In this document: piece after piece, positions 11,471 through 19,515 of the stretch
Numbering within the stretch: the first letter of the stretch is position 1
How the letters are laid out: the number at the start of each line of letters is the position of its first letter
The notes under the pieces: model-generated
Database searches by the model: none
Seen by the model: only the letters and a program-made list of their open reading frames with translations
Told to the model about the DNA's origin: nothing
Origin: Solimonas marina
Lineage (GTDB): Bacteria > Pseudomonadota > Gammaproteobacteria > Nevskiales > Nevskiaceae
DNA length: 64,000 bases
NCBI RefSeq assembly: GCF_012241385.1
Contig: NZ_JAAVXB010000005.1
Coordinates: 124,001 to 188,000 of the forward strand
Direction: 5' to 3'
Translations under genes and position numbers: made by a program

Positions 11471-11932
11471 ATGAGGATCGAAGCGATCTACGTTGCCGGC
11501 CGCTCCGGCGCCGACGTGGCGCGTGTCGACAGCGTGCAGGTCGTCGCGTATCAGGGCATCGTCGGCGACCGCAATTTTGGCAAGGCGAAGTGGCCGGGGC
11601 AGAACGTGACCTTTGTCGAAGCCGAGGCCATCGAAGCGTTTGCGGCGCCCTACGGCCGTGCGCTGGAGCCGGGCGAGTTGCGCCGCAACATCGTCACGCG
11701 CGGCGTGCGGCTCAACGAGCTGGTCGGACGCCGCTTTCGCGTCGGGGACGTACAGTTTCGTGGCGTCGAGCTGTGCGAACCGTGCCGCAACCTGGGCGCG
11801 CGGCTGGCGACGGCGCAGATGCCGGTACCGTCGGTGGTGCGCGCCTGGGTGCGTCGCGGCGGGTTGCGCACCGACGCGTTGCGCGGCGGCATCCTGCGCG
11901 TCGGCATGGACTTCGAAATCGACGCGGACTGA
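11471..11932 (+). CDS. MOSC domain-containing protein
   Basis: 153 residues, essentially a lone MOSC domain. Recognisable elements are the early GDRNFGKAKWPGQNVTFVEAE segment, the RRNIVTRGVRLNELVGRRF core and the conserved cysteine in CEPCRNLGARL near residue 100. MOSC domains bind sulfur carriers and act in molybdenum cofactor sulfuration (MOCOS C-terminus) or in molybdenum-dependent reductases such as YiiM. A molybdenum hydroxylase is encoded at 61-63.8 kb, but nothing links the two directly. The substrate is unknown. The start ATG at 11471 is the only good one. Confidence 0.87.
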   Translation: MRIEAIYVAGRSGADVARVDSVQVVAYQGIVGDRNFGKAKWPGQNVTFVEAEAIEAFAAPYGRALEPGELRRNIVTRGVRLNELVGRRFRVGDVQFRGVELCEPCRNLGARLATAQMPVPSVVRAWVRRGGLRTDALRGGILRVGMDFEIDAD

Positions 11933-11966
11933 CGCAACGCCGGTCTGGCGTCGCCGGGGAGGAGGA

Positions 11967-12346
11967 ATGGGGATTTCGGCCTGGGTGATCCGTGCCGTCG
12001 CCGTCATGTTCGCGGCTTACGGGCTGGTGTTCATCGCCGCACCATCGACGCTGTCCAAATCGTGACCGGCACGGCGCCGGCGACCGCGTCCGCTCTGATC
12101 GACATGCGTGCCACGTACGGCGGCCTGTCGGTCGCCGTCGGTGCGCTGCTATGGGCGCTCGCCGCACATCCATCGTCGCGGCGCGCCGGTCTGCTTGGCG
12201 TGCTGCTGCTGTTGCTCGGCATGGCGGGTGGCCGCGCGGTCGGTCTGATCTGCGATGGGCCGGCCAACGCGGTCATGATCGCTTACCTGCTGCTCGAACT
12301 GAGCGGTGCCGCGCTCGCCGCCTGGCTGCTGCGTCGCCCGGACTGA
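11967..12346 (+). pseudogene. DUF4345-like membrane protein gene interrupted by a frameshift
   Basis: A 32-codon frame begins at ATG 11967 with a GGAGGA site directly upstream and gives the first membrane helix (WVIRAVAVMFAAYGLVFIAAP). It stops at 12063-12065. The next frame opens at GTG 12062 and runs to 12346 with the rest of the protein: the RATYGGLSVAVGALLWA signature and three more hydrophobic stretches. Together they make one DUF4345-like protein of about 125 residues with four helices. Adding one A to the AAA at 12057-12059 would join the two frames (LSK-IVTG). Either the gene is broken, the assembly has a one-base error, or the GTGA overlap re-initiates translation. The function of the family is unknown. 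Confidence 0.65.
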
Positions 12347-12353
12347 GCGGACT

Positions 12354-13124
12354 TCAATCGCGGAACGACGGATCGATACGGTCGAGGCGGCGCAGCAGTC
12401 CCGGCCAGGCCAACTGACCGCCGAGGCCACGCGTGACCTGCGCCGCCGCGGCCTGGACGCCGGCGACGATCTTCGGGTTGACCTCGGTCAGCGCACCGCC
12501 ACCGGCCTGGGCGCGAACCTGAATCATGCAGGTGGCCTCGAACACGTACATCGCCAGGAAGGCGTCGGCCGGTGTCGGGCCGACCGTCAGCAGGCCGTGA
12601 TTGCGCAGCATCAGGAAGGTCTTGTCGCCGAGGTCGGCAACCAGGCGCGGCTTTTCGTCGTCGTTGAGCGCGATGCCTTCGTAATCGTGATAGCCGAGTG
12701 ACGCGAGTACCAGCGTCGATTGTTGCGACAGCGGCAGCACGCCGCCCTGCTGCGCCGAGACCGCGACGCCGTTGAGCGAATGCGTGTGCATCACGCAATG
12801 CGCGTCGGGCCGCGCGGCGTGGATGGCGCTGTGGATGGTGAAGCCGGCCGGATTGATCGGGTGCGGCGAGTCCATGACCTTGTTGCCGGCGAGGTCGATC
12901 TTGACTAGGCTCGACGCGGTGATCTCGTCGAACAGCCAGCCATACGGATTGATCAGGAAATGCCCGTCCTCGCCCGGCACCCGCGCCGAGATGTGGGTGA
13001 AGACCAGATCGTCCCAACCGAAGTGGGCGACCAGCCGATAGGCAGCGGCGAGATCGACGCGGGCCTGCCATTCGGCGTCCGAGATCTGCGCGCGGAGCGG
13101 CACATTCGTTGCTGGGCGGGTCAT
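12354..13124 (-). CDS. Class II aldolase/adducin family protein
   Basis: 256 residues. The fold is recognised by the early segment FGWDDLVFTHISARVPG, by the zinc ligands in CVMHTHSLNGVAV, and by the third histidine in FLMLRNHGLLTVG. These features match the class II aldolase/adducin superfamily, which includes fuculose-phosphate aldolases and 3-oxo-tetronate decarboxylases. The length and the RNHG motif are closest to the widely distributed proteins annotated simply as class II aldolase, so the substrate is open. It is divergent from the BIG2 lipoprotein gene, with 264 nt between the two starts, and convergent with the broken DUF4345 gene. Confidence 0.9.
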   Translation of the reverse strand: MTRPATNVPLRAQISDAEWQARVDLAAAYRLVAHFGWDDLVFTHISARVPGEDGHFLINPYGWLFDEITASSLVKIDLAGNKVMDSPHPINPAGFTIHSAIHAARPDAHCVMHTHSLNGVAVSAQQGGVLPLSQQSTLVLASLGYHDYEGIALNDDEKPRLVADLGDKTFLMLRNHGLLTVGPTPADAFLAMYVFEATCMIQVRAQAGGGALTEVNPKIVAGVQAAAAQVTRGLGGQLAWPGLLRRLDRIDPSFRD

Positions 13125-13203
13125 GGGGTTCTCCTCATTCGAATATTTTTTCGACTGTAGCGCGCAGTGACGGGGATGGCGACTGCGCGGTCCGGCGGCG
13201 TTT

Positions 13204-13219
13204 CGTGACGCAGGTCACG
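13204..13219 (+). promoter_or_regulatory. CRP/Clp-like palindrome in the divergent intergenic region
   Basis: CGTGACGCAGGTCACG is a GTGA-N6-TCAC palindrome, the core of CRP-family sites (consensus TGTGA-N6-TCACA). Its centre is about 62 nt upstream of the start point predicted from the TATATT at 13262, the spacing of a class I CRP promoter. This is inference from pattern only. Confidence 0.45.
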
Positions 13220-13260
13220 GATGAAGATGCGGTCACTGACGGCCAGCTGTCGGAAAAAAG

Positions 13261-13315
13261 CTATATTCAGATGTAACGCCGTGTCTATATTCTGGAATCG
13301 GGGTATCCAGATGTA
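13261..13315 (+). promoter_or_regulatory. Promoter region of the BIG2 lipoprotein with duplicated boxes
   Basis: The octamer CTATATTC occurs at 13261-13268 and again at 13285-13292, each giving a TATATT -10-like box. CAGATGTA occurs at 13268-13275 and 13308-13315. The duplication suggests two overlapping promoters or a duplicated operator in front of the lipoprotein gene that starts at 13389. Confidence 0.4.
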
Positions 13316-13388
13316 GTCGAACTTTTCAGGTGAGGCAGCGTACCGGTCATCAACGACGGGGGCTGCGGATCGTTCCAGGTAAATCGAT

Positions 13389-16208
13389 ATGTTCTTTGCG
13401 CGTACATCCACGACCTGGCTGCGGCTGGCGCTCGTGGCTTTGGGCTTGTCCGTTCTTTCGGCCTGCGGGGGCAGCAGCAGCGGCTCGCATGGTGCGATCA
13501 CCAAGATCGAGGTGACGCCGGATGCGACGTCGATTCCGCTCGGCAAGACCGAGCAGTACACCGCAACGGCGATTTACGAAGACAACGCGCATGCCGACGT
13601 GACGCGTCTGGTGGCCTGGACCTCGTCCGATGCCAGCGTGCTGACGATCGACAGCGAGGGCCTGGCGACGCCGGTGGCAACCGGCACCGCCACTGTCACC
13701 GCGACACTCGACGACATCAGCGGCTCGACGACCGCCACGGTGACCGCCGCGATTGCGGTGTCGATGCAGCTGACGCCGTCCAGTGACAGCATTCCCAAGG
13801 GGTATACGCAGGCCTTTGTTGCCTCGGCGACGTTCACCGATGGCACGACGCGTGACGTCAGCGCCGACGCGAGCTGGAGCTCCGGTGACACCGACGTCAT
13901 CACGGTCAGCAATGCGAGCGGCACCAAGGGCCAGGCGACCGGCGTGGCAGAGGGCTCCGCGCAGGTCGTGGCGACCTACGAGAACATCACGGCGCGCGCC
14001 GCGGTGACGGTGACGGCGGCCGAGCTGGCCAGCGTCGACATCTCGCCGAGTTCGGCGACGCTGCCGGTCGGCGCGTCGCAGCAGTACACGGCGACGGGCG
14101 TCTACACCGACCACACCACGGAAGACCTGACGACGGCGGTGACCTGGGCGTCCAGCGACAGCAGCGTCGCCGAGATCAGCAATTCGACCAATGCGCAGGG
14201 TTTCGCGCTGGCCGATGCGGCTGGCCCGACGACCATCACGGCGACCTATGGTGATCTGGTCGGCTCGACGACGCTGACCGTTACCGGCGCAACGGTGGAG
14301 TCGATTTCGGTCACGCCGGTCAATTCCAAGCTTGCCGCCGGCTACTCGCGTCAATTCACGGCGACCGGTATCTACAGCGACGGCTCGTCGCATGATGTGA
14401 CGCAAACGGTCACGTGGTCGTCGTCCGACGAGTCCGTCGCCACGGTCAGCAATGCCGGCGGCAGCAATGGCATGGTTGCGGCGAAGGTCGCGGGTTCGAC
14501 GACGATCAGCGCGGTCTCCGGATCGGTGTCGGGCTCTGCGGCGCTGACGGTGACCAATGCGACGCTGACGTCGGTCGGTGTGACACCGGCGAACAAGAGC
14601 ATCGCGGTCGGTACGACGCAGCAATACACGGCGACCGCGGTGTTCTCCGACGGCACGACGATCGACTACACGAGTCTGGCGGGTTGGGCTTCGTCCGATG
14701 CCAATGTCGCGACGATCAGCAACGATAGCGGCGCGGTTGGTCTGGCGAAGGCGAACAACACCGGCTCGACGGTGATCACGGCGACAGTGACGAAGACCGA
14801 CAGTTCGGGCGCGGTATCGGGCACGACGCCGCTGACGGTGACCGCCGCAGCCATCAGCAGCATCTCGGTGACCCCGCAGGACGGCTCCGTCCCGCTCGGC
14901 TCGACCCTTCAGTACCATGCGACGGCGACCTATACCGACGGCAGCACCGGTGACGTCACCAACGACGTCACCTGGACGTCGTCGGACACGGACGTTGCGA
15001 CGGTGACGACCGGTTCCAGCGCACGCGGTCTGGTGACGGGTGAAGGCAAGGGCACGGCGACGCTGAAGGCGACCGATGCCGCCACCGGTGTGGTCGGCTC
15101 GGCGCCGGTGACGGTTACCGACGCGGTGCTGAGCAGCATCGCGATCTCGCCGGCGGATACGTCGGTCGCCAAGGGCGGCACCGTCGACTACACCGCGACC
15201 GGTACCTATACCGACGGTTCAACGATGGACATCTCCGACGACGTGACGTGGACGACCGACGACGAGACCATCGCGACGATCAGCAACGCCGACGGCGAGC
15301 ACGGTGTTGCGACCGCGCAGGGCGAGGGCGATACCACGGTGGTCGCGACGCTCGGCGATGTGAGCGGCGAGACGACGCTGACGGTGACGGCGGCGACCCT
15401 GGTCAGCATTGCGGTGAGCCCGGACACGGTTTCGATTGCCAGCGGCACGACGACGCAGCTCAAGGCGACCGGTACGTTCAGTGACGGCTCCACCGCCGAC
15501 GAGACCACGGCCGTGACCTGGGCCTCGTCGGATGAGAGTGTCGCGACGGTCAGCAATGCCAGCGGCAATCAAGGTTTGGTGACATCGGTCGCCGTCGGTT
15601 CGACGACGATCACCGCGTCGATGAGCGGTGTCGACGACGCCACGGCCGCCGTGACGGTGACGGAGTCCGCGCTGACCAATGTCACGATCGCGCCGACGGC
15701 TGCGACGAGCATCCCGGTTGGGTACTTCGTCGAATACACCGCCACCGGACATTACGCCGACGGATCGACCCAGGATCTGACGGCGGACGTGTCGTGGCGG
15801 ACGCTCGACGATTCCGTGGCGACCGTGAACGCAAAGGGCTACGTCACAGCCAAGGCTGCAGGTTCGACGACGGTTGTCGCCACCTACAGTGGCTTCACGA
15901 AGTCGGCATCGGTGCAGGGCGTGGCGCTGACGCTGTCGTCGATCGCGGTGACGCCGGCCAACAGCACGATCGCGGCGGGTACGACGCTGCAGTTCACCGC
16001 GACCGGCAGCTTCAGCGACGGTTCCACGACCCTGGACCTGACGCATCAGGTCACGTGGTCGTCGAGCAACAGCAATGCAGCGACCATTGATGCCAATGGT
16101 CTGGCCAGCGCCGGCAGCTTCGCGTTCACGTCGACGACGATCAAAGCGGTCGGCAAGACCGATACCGGCGTCTCCGGTTCGACCACGCTGCGGCGAACGA
16201 TCAACTGA
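13389..16208 (+). CDS. Lipoprotein with ten bacterial Ig-like (BIG2) repeats
   Basis: 939 residues. A lipoprotein signal peptide ends at the lipobox LSAC (Cys near residue 26), followed by a Gly/Ser linker. Ten tandem repeats of about 85-96 residues follow, each opening with a strand such as SIAVTPANSTIAAGTT, continuing QYTATGTYTDGST and VTWSSSDESVATVSN, and closing with TLTVTAA. This is the BIG2 pattern of surface adhesins such as intimin and of many secreted proteins. There is no enzymatic domain, no passenger or autotransporter part and no C-terminal sorting signal; the protein ends soon after the last repeat. It is probably a long rod on the outer membrane. The function is unknown; adhesion or a wall-spacing role is possible. 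Confidence 0.88.
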   Translation: MFFARTSTTWLRLALVALGLSVLSACGGSSSGSHGAITKIEVTPDATSIPLGKTEQYTATAIYEDNAHADVTRLVAWTSSDASVLTIDSEGLATPVATGTATVTATLDDISGSTTATVTAAIAVSMQLTPSSDSIPKGYTQAFVASATFTDGTTRDVSADASWSSGDTDVITVSNASGTKGQATGVAEGSAQVVATYENITARAAVTVTAAELASVDISPSSATLPVGASQQYTATGVYTDHTTEDLTTAVTWASSDSSVAEISNSTNAQGFALADAAGPTTITATYGDLVGSTTLTVTGATVESISVTPVNSKLAAGYSRQFTATGIYSDGSSHDVTQTVTWSSSDESVATVSNAGGSNGMVAAKVAGSTTISAVSGSVSGSAALTVTNATLTSVGVTPANKSIAVGTTQQYTATAVFSDGTTIDYTSLAGWASSDANVATISNDSGAVGLAKANNTGSTVITATVTKTDSSGAVSGTTPLTVTAAAISSISVTPQDGSVPLGSTLQYHATATYTDGSTGDVTNDVTWTSSDTDVATVTTGSSARGLVTGEGKGTATLKATDAATGVVGSAPVTVTDAVLSSIAISPADTSVAKGGTVDYTATGTYTDGSTMDISDDVTWTTDDETIATISNADGEHGVATAQGEGDTTVVATLGDVSGETTLTVTAATLVSIAVSPDTVSIASGTTTQLKATGTFSDGSTADETTAVTWASSDESVATVSNASGNQGLVTSVAVGSTTITASMSGVDDATAAVTVTESALTNVTIAPTAATSIPVGYFVEYTATGHYADGSTQDLTADVSWRTLDDSVATVNAKGYVTAKAAGSTTVVATYSGFTKSASVQGVALTLSSIAVTPANSTIAAGTTLQFTATGSFSDGSTTLDLTHQVTWSSSNSNAATIDANGLASAGSFAFTSTTIKAVGKTDTGVSGSTTLRRTIN

Positions 16209-16211
16209 TCG

Positions 16212-16247
16212 CGTGCCCTTGCGCGCCTCGCGGGGCGCAAGGGCACG
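16212..16247. terminator. Hairpin between convergent genes
   Basis: A 13-bp perfect stem (CGTGCCCTTGCGC at 16212-16224, complement at 16235-16247) with a 10-nt loop lies in the 42-nt gap between the convergent BIG2 and phosphodiesterase genes. It can serve both strands. There is no strong T-run on either side. Confidence 0.6.
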
Positions 16248-16250
16248 GCT

Positions 16251-17252
16251 TCATTCCGCGGACGGCAGCTTCAGCAGGTCGCCCTGTTGCGCGAAATGAA
16301 AGTGCAGGCCGAGCGTATTGCCGGCGCGCAGTTGGTCGGCGATTTCCCGTCTCGGGTCTGTTGCGCGCCGCAGGCTGGGCTTGATGTGCGTGACCACCAC
16401 GTCGAGTCCGCGCAGCGATCCCGCACCGCCGGCCGCCTGCTCGAAACGCTGGAGCTCGCGTAACAGCCACGCCGGGTTCAGATGTCCGTAGAGGTGCGCG
16501 TCGTCGACGCGGTCCGGATACGAGCACTCGATGAGCATGCCTTTGAGCGCACCGCGCTTCTGCAGCGGGCCGAGCAGCTTCCAGATCGTCTGCAGTCGAT
16601 CGCTGTGCTGAACGGTATCCGCACCGGTATCGCCGAAGTAAGCCAGATATGCCCCGCCGTGCTGCAGCAGGATCATCGATGAAGTCACGCGGTCGTGCGT
16701 CAATGGATAGAGCGCGGCTCGCAACGAGGTGCCGTCGACTGCGAACCACTGTCCCGGCGGCTCGTCGCGCAGCGTGTACTGCTTGAGCGCCGGCGTCGTG
16801 CCGCGGTCGGCGAAGTTCGGCCACGCGTCCCAATTGAAGTAATCGCGACTCAGCACCGCCAGTGTCGACGCCAGGCCATAGATCGGCTTCGGACTGTCGT
16901 CTGTGGCATCGACCAGCAGCCCGGCGACGTGATCGAGATGCGCGTGCGAAACGAAATAGCCGGCGATGGCGTTGCGCAGGACATCGCCGGCCGGCGTCAG
17001 TGCTGGGTCTGGTTTGCGGTCGTCGAACGCGCCGTGTTGCAGGGCGACGTCGATGCCCGACAGCAGCGTGCCGGCGTCCAGCGCCAGATAGCGCGGCTCG
17101 CCGTCGGCGCGGACCAGCCAGGCCGACAGATTGCCGTTCTGCAGCCCTCCGTCGACACCGAGCGCAACCAGATCGAAATCGGCCGCACTGGCGCGGCCGG
17201 CGGTGCCCAGCAGCAGGGCGGCCAGTACCATCTGGCGGATACGGGTCTTCAT
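16251..17252 (-). CDS. Periplasmic class II 3',5'-cyclic-nucleotide phosphodiesterase
   Basis: 333 residues with an N-terminal signal peptide (cleavage near ASAADF). The metallo-beta-lactamase-type metal motif is SHAHLDHVAGL, as in class II cAMP phosphodiesterases (yeast PDE1, Dictyostelium PDE, Vibrio CpdP). Supporting motifs are GDTGAD, the IECSYPD stretch and the late VVTHIKPSL. The family hydrolyses 3',5'-cyclic nucleotides; the signal peptide places this one in the periplasm, as for CpdP. It would therefore act on extracellular or leaked cAMP and not on the cytoplasmic pool. It is convergent with the BIG2 lipoprotein gene, whose promoter carries a CRP-like site. Confidence 0.88.
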   Translation of the reverse strand: MKTRIRQMVLAALLLGTAGRASAADFDLVALGVDGGLQNGNLSAWLVRADGEPRYLALDAGTLLSGIDVALQHGAFDDRKPDPALTPAGDVLRNAIAGYFVSHAHLDHVAGLLVDATDDSPKPIYGLASTLAVLSRDYFNWDAWPNFADRGTTPALKQYTLRDEPPGQWFAVDGTSLRAALYPLTHDRVTSSMILLQHGGAYLAYFGDTGADTVQHSDRLQTIWKLLGPLQKRGALKGMLIECSYPDRVDDAHLYGHLNPAWLLRELQRFEQAAGGAGSLRGLDVVVTHIKPSLRRATDPRREIADQLRAGNTLGLHFHFAQQGDLLKLPSAE

Positions 17253-17363
17253 CGTCTTAGGCTAGACGGATTGCACGCGTTGTCGCCAGCCACCTGCGTT
17301 GCCGTGATTCGCCGCCGCAGTTCGGCTACGCTGCCGCATCCCCTCTAAGCTTGGAGCCGCGCC

Positions 17364-17948
17364 GTGTCTGCGCCGCAATTGCTGCTGGCCTCGCAATCGC
17401 CCCGTCGTGCCGAACTGCTGACGCAGATCGGCGTGCGCTACGTCGTCGCGCCGGCCGATATCGAAGAGCGTGTCCAGCCGGGCGAAGCGCCGGCCGATTA
17501 CGCGCGGCGTATCGCGCTGGCCAAGGCCCACGCCGGTTGGCAGGCGTCGGATCGGCGGCTGCCGGTGCTCGGCGCCGATACCGACGTGGTGCTGGATGGC
17601 CGCATCCTCGGCAAACCGGCCGGTCGCGACGACGCGTTGGCGATGCTCGCCGCGCTGTCCGATCGCGAACACGAGGTTTACTCGTCCGTTGCGCTGGTGT
17701 CGGGCGCGCGCGAAGCGGTCACGCTGTCGATCACGCGCGTCGTGTTCGGACCGATCTCGCCGGCGCAGGCCACCGCGTACTGGGCCAGCGGCGAGCCGGC
17801 CGACAAGGCCGGCGCCTACGGCATCCAGGGCCTCGGCGCCCAATTCGTGCGCGAAATCCACGGTTCGTACAGTGGCGTCGTCGGTTTGCCGCTCTACGAG
17901 ACCTGCGCACTTCTGAAACAATTCGCGATCGACCCTTTGAGCGGCTGA
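17364..17948 (+). CDS. Maf-family nucleotide pyrophosphatase
   Basis: 194 residues from a GTG start. Maf features are clear: [18 protein letters not shown] at the N-terminus, the [22 protein letters not shown] segment, [18 protein letters not shown] with the catalytic Asp, and [11 protein letters not shown] near residue 150. These house-cleaning enzymes hydrolyse dTTP, UTP or modified nucleotides; this one groups by motif with the YhdE (dTTP/UTP) type. It begins the conserved gene run maf-rng-yhdP-nitrilase-tldD, with 19 nt before rng. Confidence 0.94.
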   Translation: MSAPQLLLASQSPRRAELLTQIGVRYVVAPADIEERVQPGEAPADYARRIALAKAHAGWQASDRRLPVLGADTDVVLDGRILGKPAGRDDALAMLAALSDREHEVYSSVALVSGAREAVTLSITRVVFGPISPAQATAYWASGEPADKAGAYGIQGLGAQFVREIHGSYSGVVGLPLYETCALLKQFAIDPLSG

Positions 17949-17967
17949 CGTCGTCGGCCAGTGGACC

Positions 17968-19428
17968 ATGAGTACCGAGATTCTCGTCAACATCGGCCCC
18001 CAGGAAACCCGCGTCGCCCTCGTCGAGGGTGGCAGCGCGCAGGAAGTGCATATGCAGCGCGCGTCGCGGCATGGCCTGACCGGCAACATCTACAAGGGGG
18101 TCGTGCAGCGCGTGCTGCCGGGCATGCAGGCGGCATTCGTCGAGATCGGCCTCGAACGCACGGCGTTTCTGCACGTCAACGACATGGTGGTGGCCGCCGC
18201 CGCGCATTCGGCGTCGCCGCCACTGATCACGCAGCTGTTGCGTGAGGGCGAGAAGGTATTGGTGCAGATCGTCAAGGACCCGATCGGCAGCAAGGGCGCG
18301 CGGCTGTCGAGTCTGCTGTCGATTCCGTCGCGCTATCTGGTGCTGCTGCCGCACGAGGCGCATGTCGGCGTGTCGGCGCGACTCGAGGACGAGGCCGAGC
18401 GCACGCGACTCAAGGGCATCCTCGACGAGCTGCAGCAGCGCCTGGCGCCGCGCTTCGGGGTCATTGCGCGGACCGCCGCTGATGGTGTTGGCGCCGAGGC
18501 CCTGGAGGCCGATCTGAATTTCCTGCTGCGCCTGTGGAGCGATGTCGCGACGCAGACCAAGTCCGCGCCACCGGGCACGTTGGTCCACGGCGACCTGCCA
18601 CTGTCGATGCGCATCCTGCGCGATCTGCTCGGTACGCACGTCGAACGTGTGCGCATCGACTCGGCCGAAGAATGTGTTCGTCTGCGCGAGTTTGCGCAAA
18701 CCTTCATTCCGCATGCCGCGCCGCTCGTCGAGCTGTACGAGGGGGCGGCGCCGATTTTCGACCTGTACGGTGTCGAGGACGACATTTCGCGGGCGCTGGA
18801 CCGCCGGGTCGAACTGAAATCCGGCGGTCATCTGATCATCGATCAGACCGAGGCGATGACGACCATCGACGTCAATACCGGCGCCTATATCGGCCATCGC
18901 AACCTCGAGGAAACGGTGCTGAAGACCAACCTCGAGGCGGCGCAGGCGATCGCCCGCCAGCTGCGTCTGCGCAATCTCGGCGGCATCATCATCATCGACT
19001 TCATCGACATGAAGTCCGAGGATCATCGCGGCCAGGTGCTGCGCGCACTGGAGCGCTCGCTGGCGGCTGATCACGCGCGCACACAGATTCATCCGTTCTC
19101 GCCGCTGGGCCTGGTCGAAATGACACGCAAGCGGACCCGCGAGTCGCTGGGGCACATCCTTTGCGAGCCCTGTCCGGCCTGCAGCGGTCGCGGCACGATC
19201 AAGACGGTGGAAACGGTGGCGCACGAGATTGCCCGCGAGGTGCAGCGCGCGGCGCGGCAGTTCGAGGCCAAGGGTTTTCTGGTTCTGGCGGCGCCACACG
19301 TGGTGCAGAAGCTGGTCGAGGAGCAGCCGGCCGGTCTGACGGCACTGGAAGCGACGCTGAACCGGCCGATCCGCTTGCAGAGCGAAGCCGGTTACACACA
19401 GGAAAGCTTCGACGTCGTGCCGCTTTGA
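17968..19428 (+). CDS. rng: Ribonuclease G
   Basis: 486 residues, the size of RNase G and without the long C-terminal scaffold of RNase E. The N-terminus MSTEILVNIGPQETRVALVEG is typical of RNase G. An S1-like RNA-binding domain occupies residues about 38-125, the catalytic DNase I-like domain includes IIIIDFIDMKSE, and the zinc link cysteines are in CEPCPACSGRG. It processes the 5' end of 16S rRNA and degrades some mRNAs. The gene follows maf by 19 nt, as in other gammaproteobacteria. Confidence 0.96.
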   Translation: MSTEILVNIGPQETRVALVEGGSAQEVHMQRASRHGLTGNIYKGVVQRVLPGMQAAFVEIGLERTAFLHVNDMVVAAAAHSASPPLITQLLREGEKVLVQIVKDPIGSKGARLSSLLSIPSRYLVLLPHEAHVGVSARLEDEAERTRLKGILDELQQRLAPRFGVIARTAADGVGAEALEADLNFLLRLWSDVATQTKSAPPGTLVHGDLPLSMRILRDLLGTHVERVRIDSAEECVRLREFAQTFIPHAAPLVELYEGAAPIFDLYGVEDDISRALDRRVELKSGGHLIIDQTEAMTTIDVNTGAYIGHRNLEETVLKTNLEAAQAIARQLRLRNLGGIIIIDFIDMKSEDHRGQVLRALERSLAADHARTQIHPFSPLGLVEMTRKRTRESLGHILCEPCPACSGRGTIKTVETVAHEIAREVQRAARQFEAKGFLVLAAPHVVQKLVEEQPAGLTALEATLNRPIRLQSEAGYTQESFDVVPL

Positions 19429-19480
19429 CCGGACGGCCCGGATTCCGGGCGCCGCCGCAGTAGCTCTCGGCGGCCGGTCA

Positions 19481-19506
19481 CGCGACAATAGTCGCGATCA
19501 TTTTTT
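19481..19506 (+). terminator. Terminator-like hairpin just before yhdP
   Basis: The stem CGCGAC / GTCGCG (19481-19486 and 19491-19496) has an AATA loop and is followed, after ATCA, by six T residues at 19501-19506. It sits in the 87-nt gap between rng and yhdP and ends 9 nt before the yhdP start. It could limit read-through into yhdP or mask its ribosome site. Confidence 0.5.
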
Positions 19507-19515
19507 GGCTGAGTA

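Noticed and set aside
13389-16208. Regularly spaced repeats that could suggest a CRISPR array
   Set aside because: The period is about 255-290 bp, the repeats are translated BIG2 domains in frame, and there are no short identical repeats with unique spacers.
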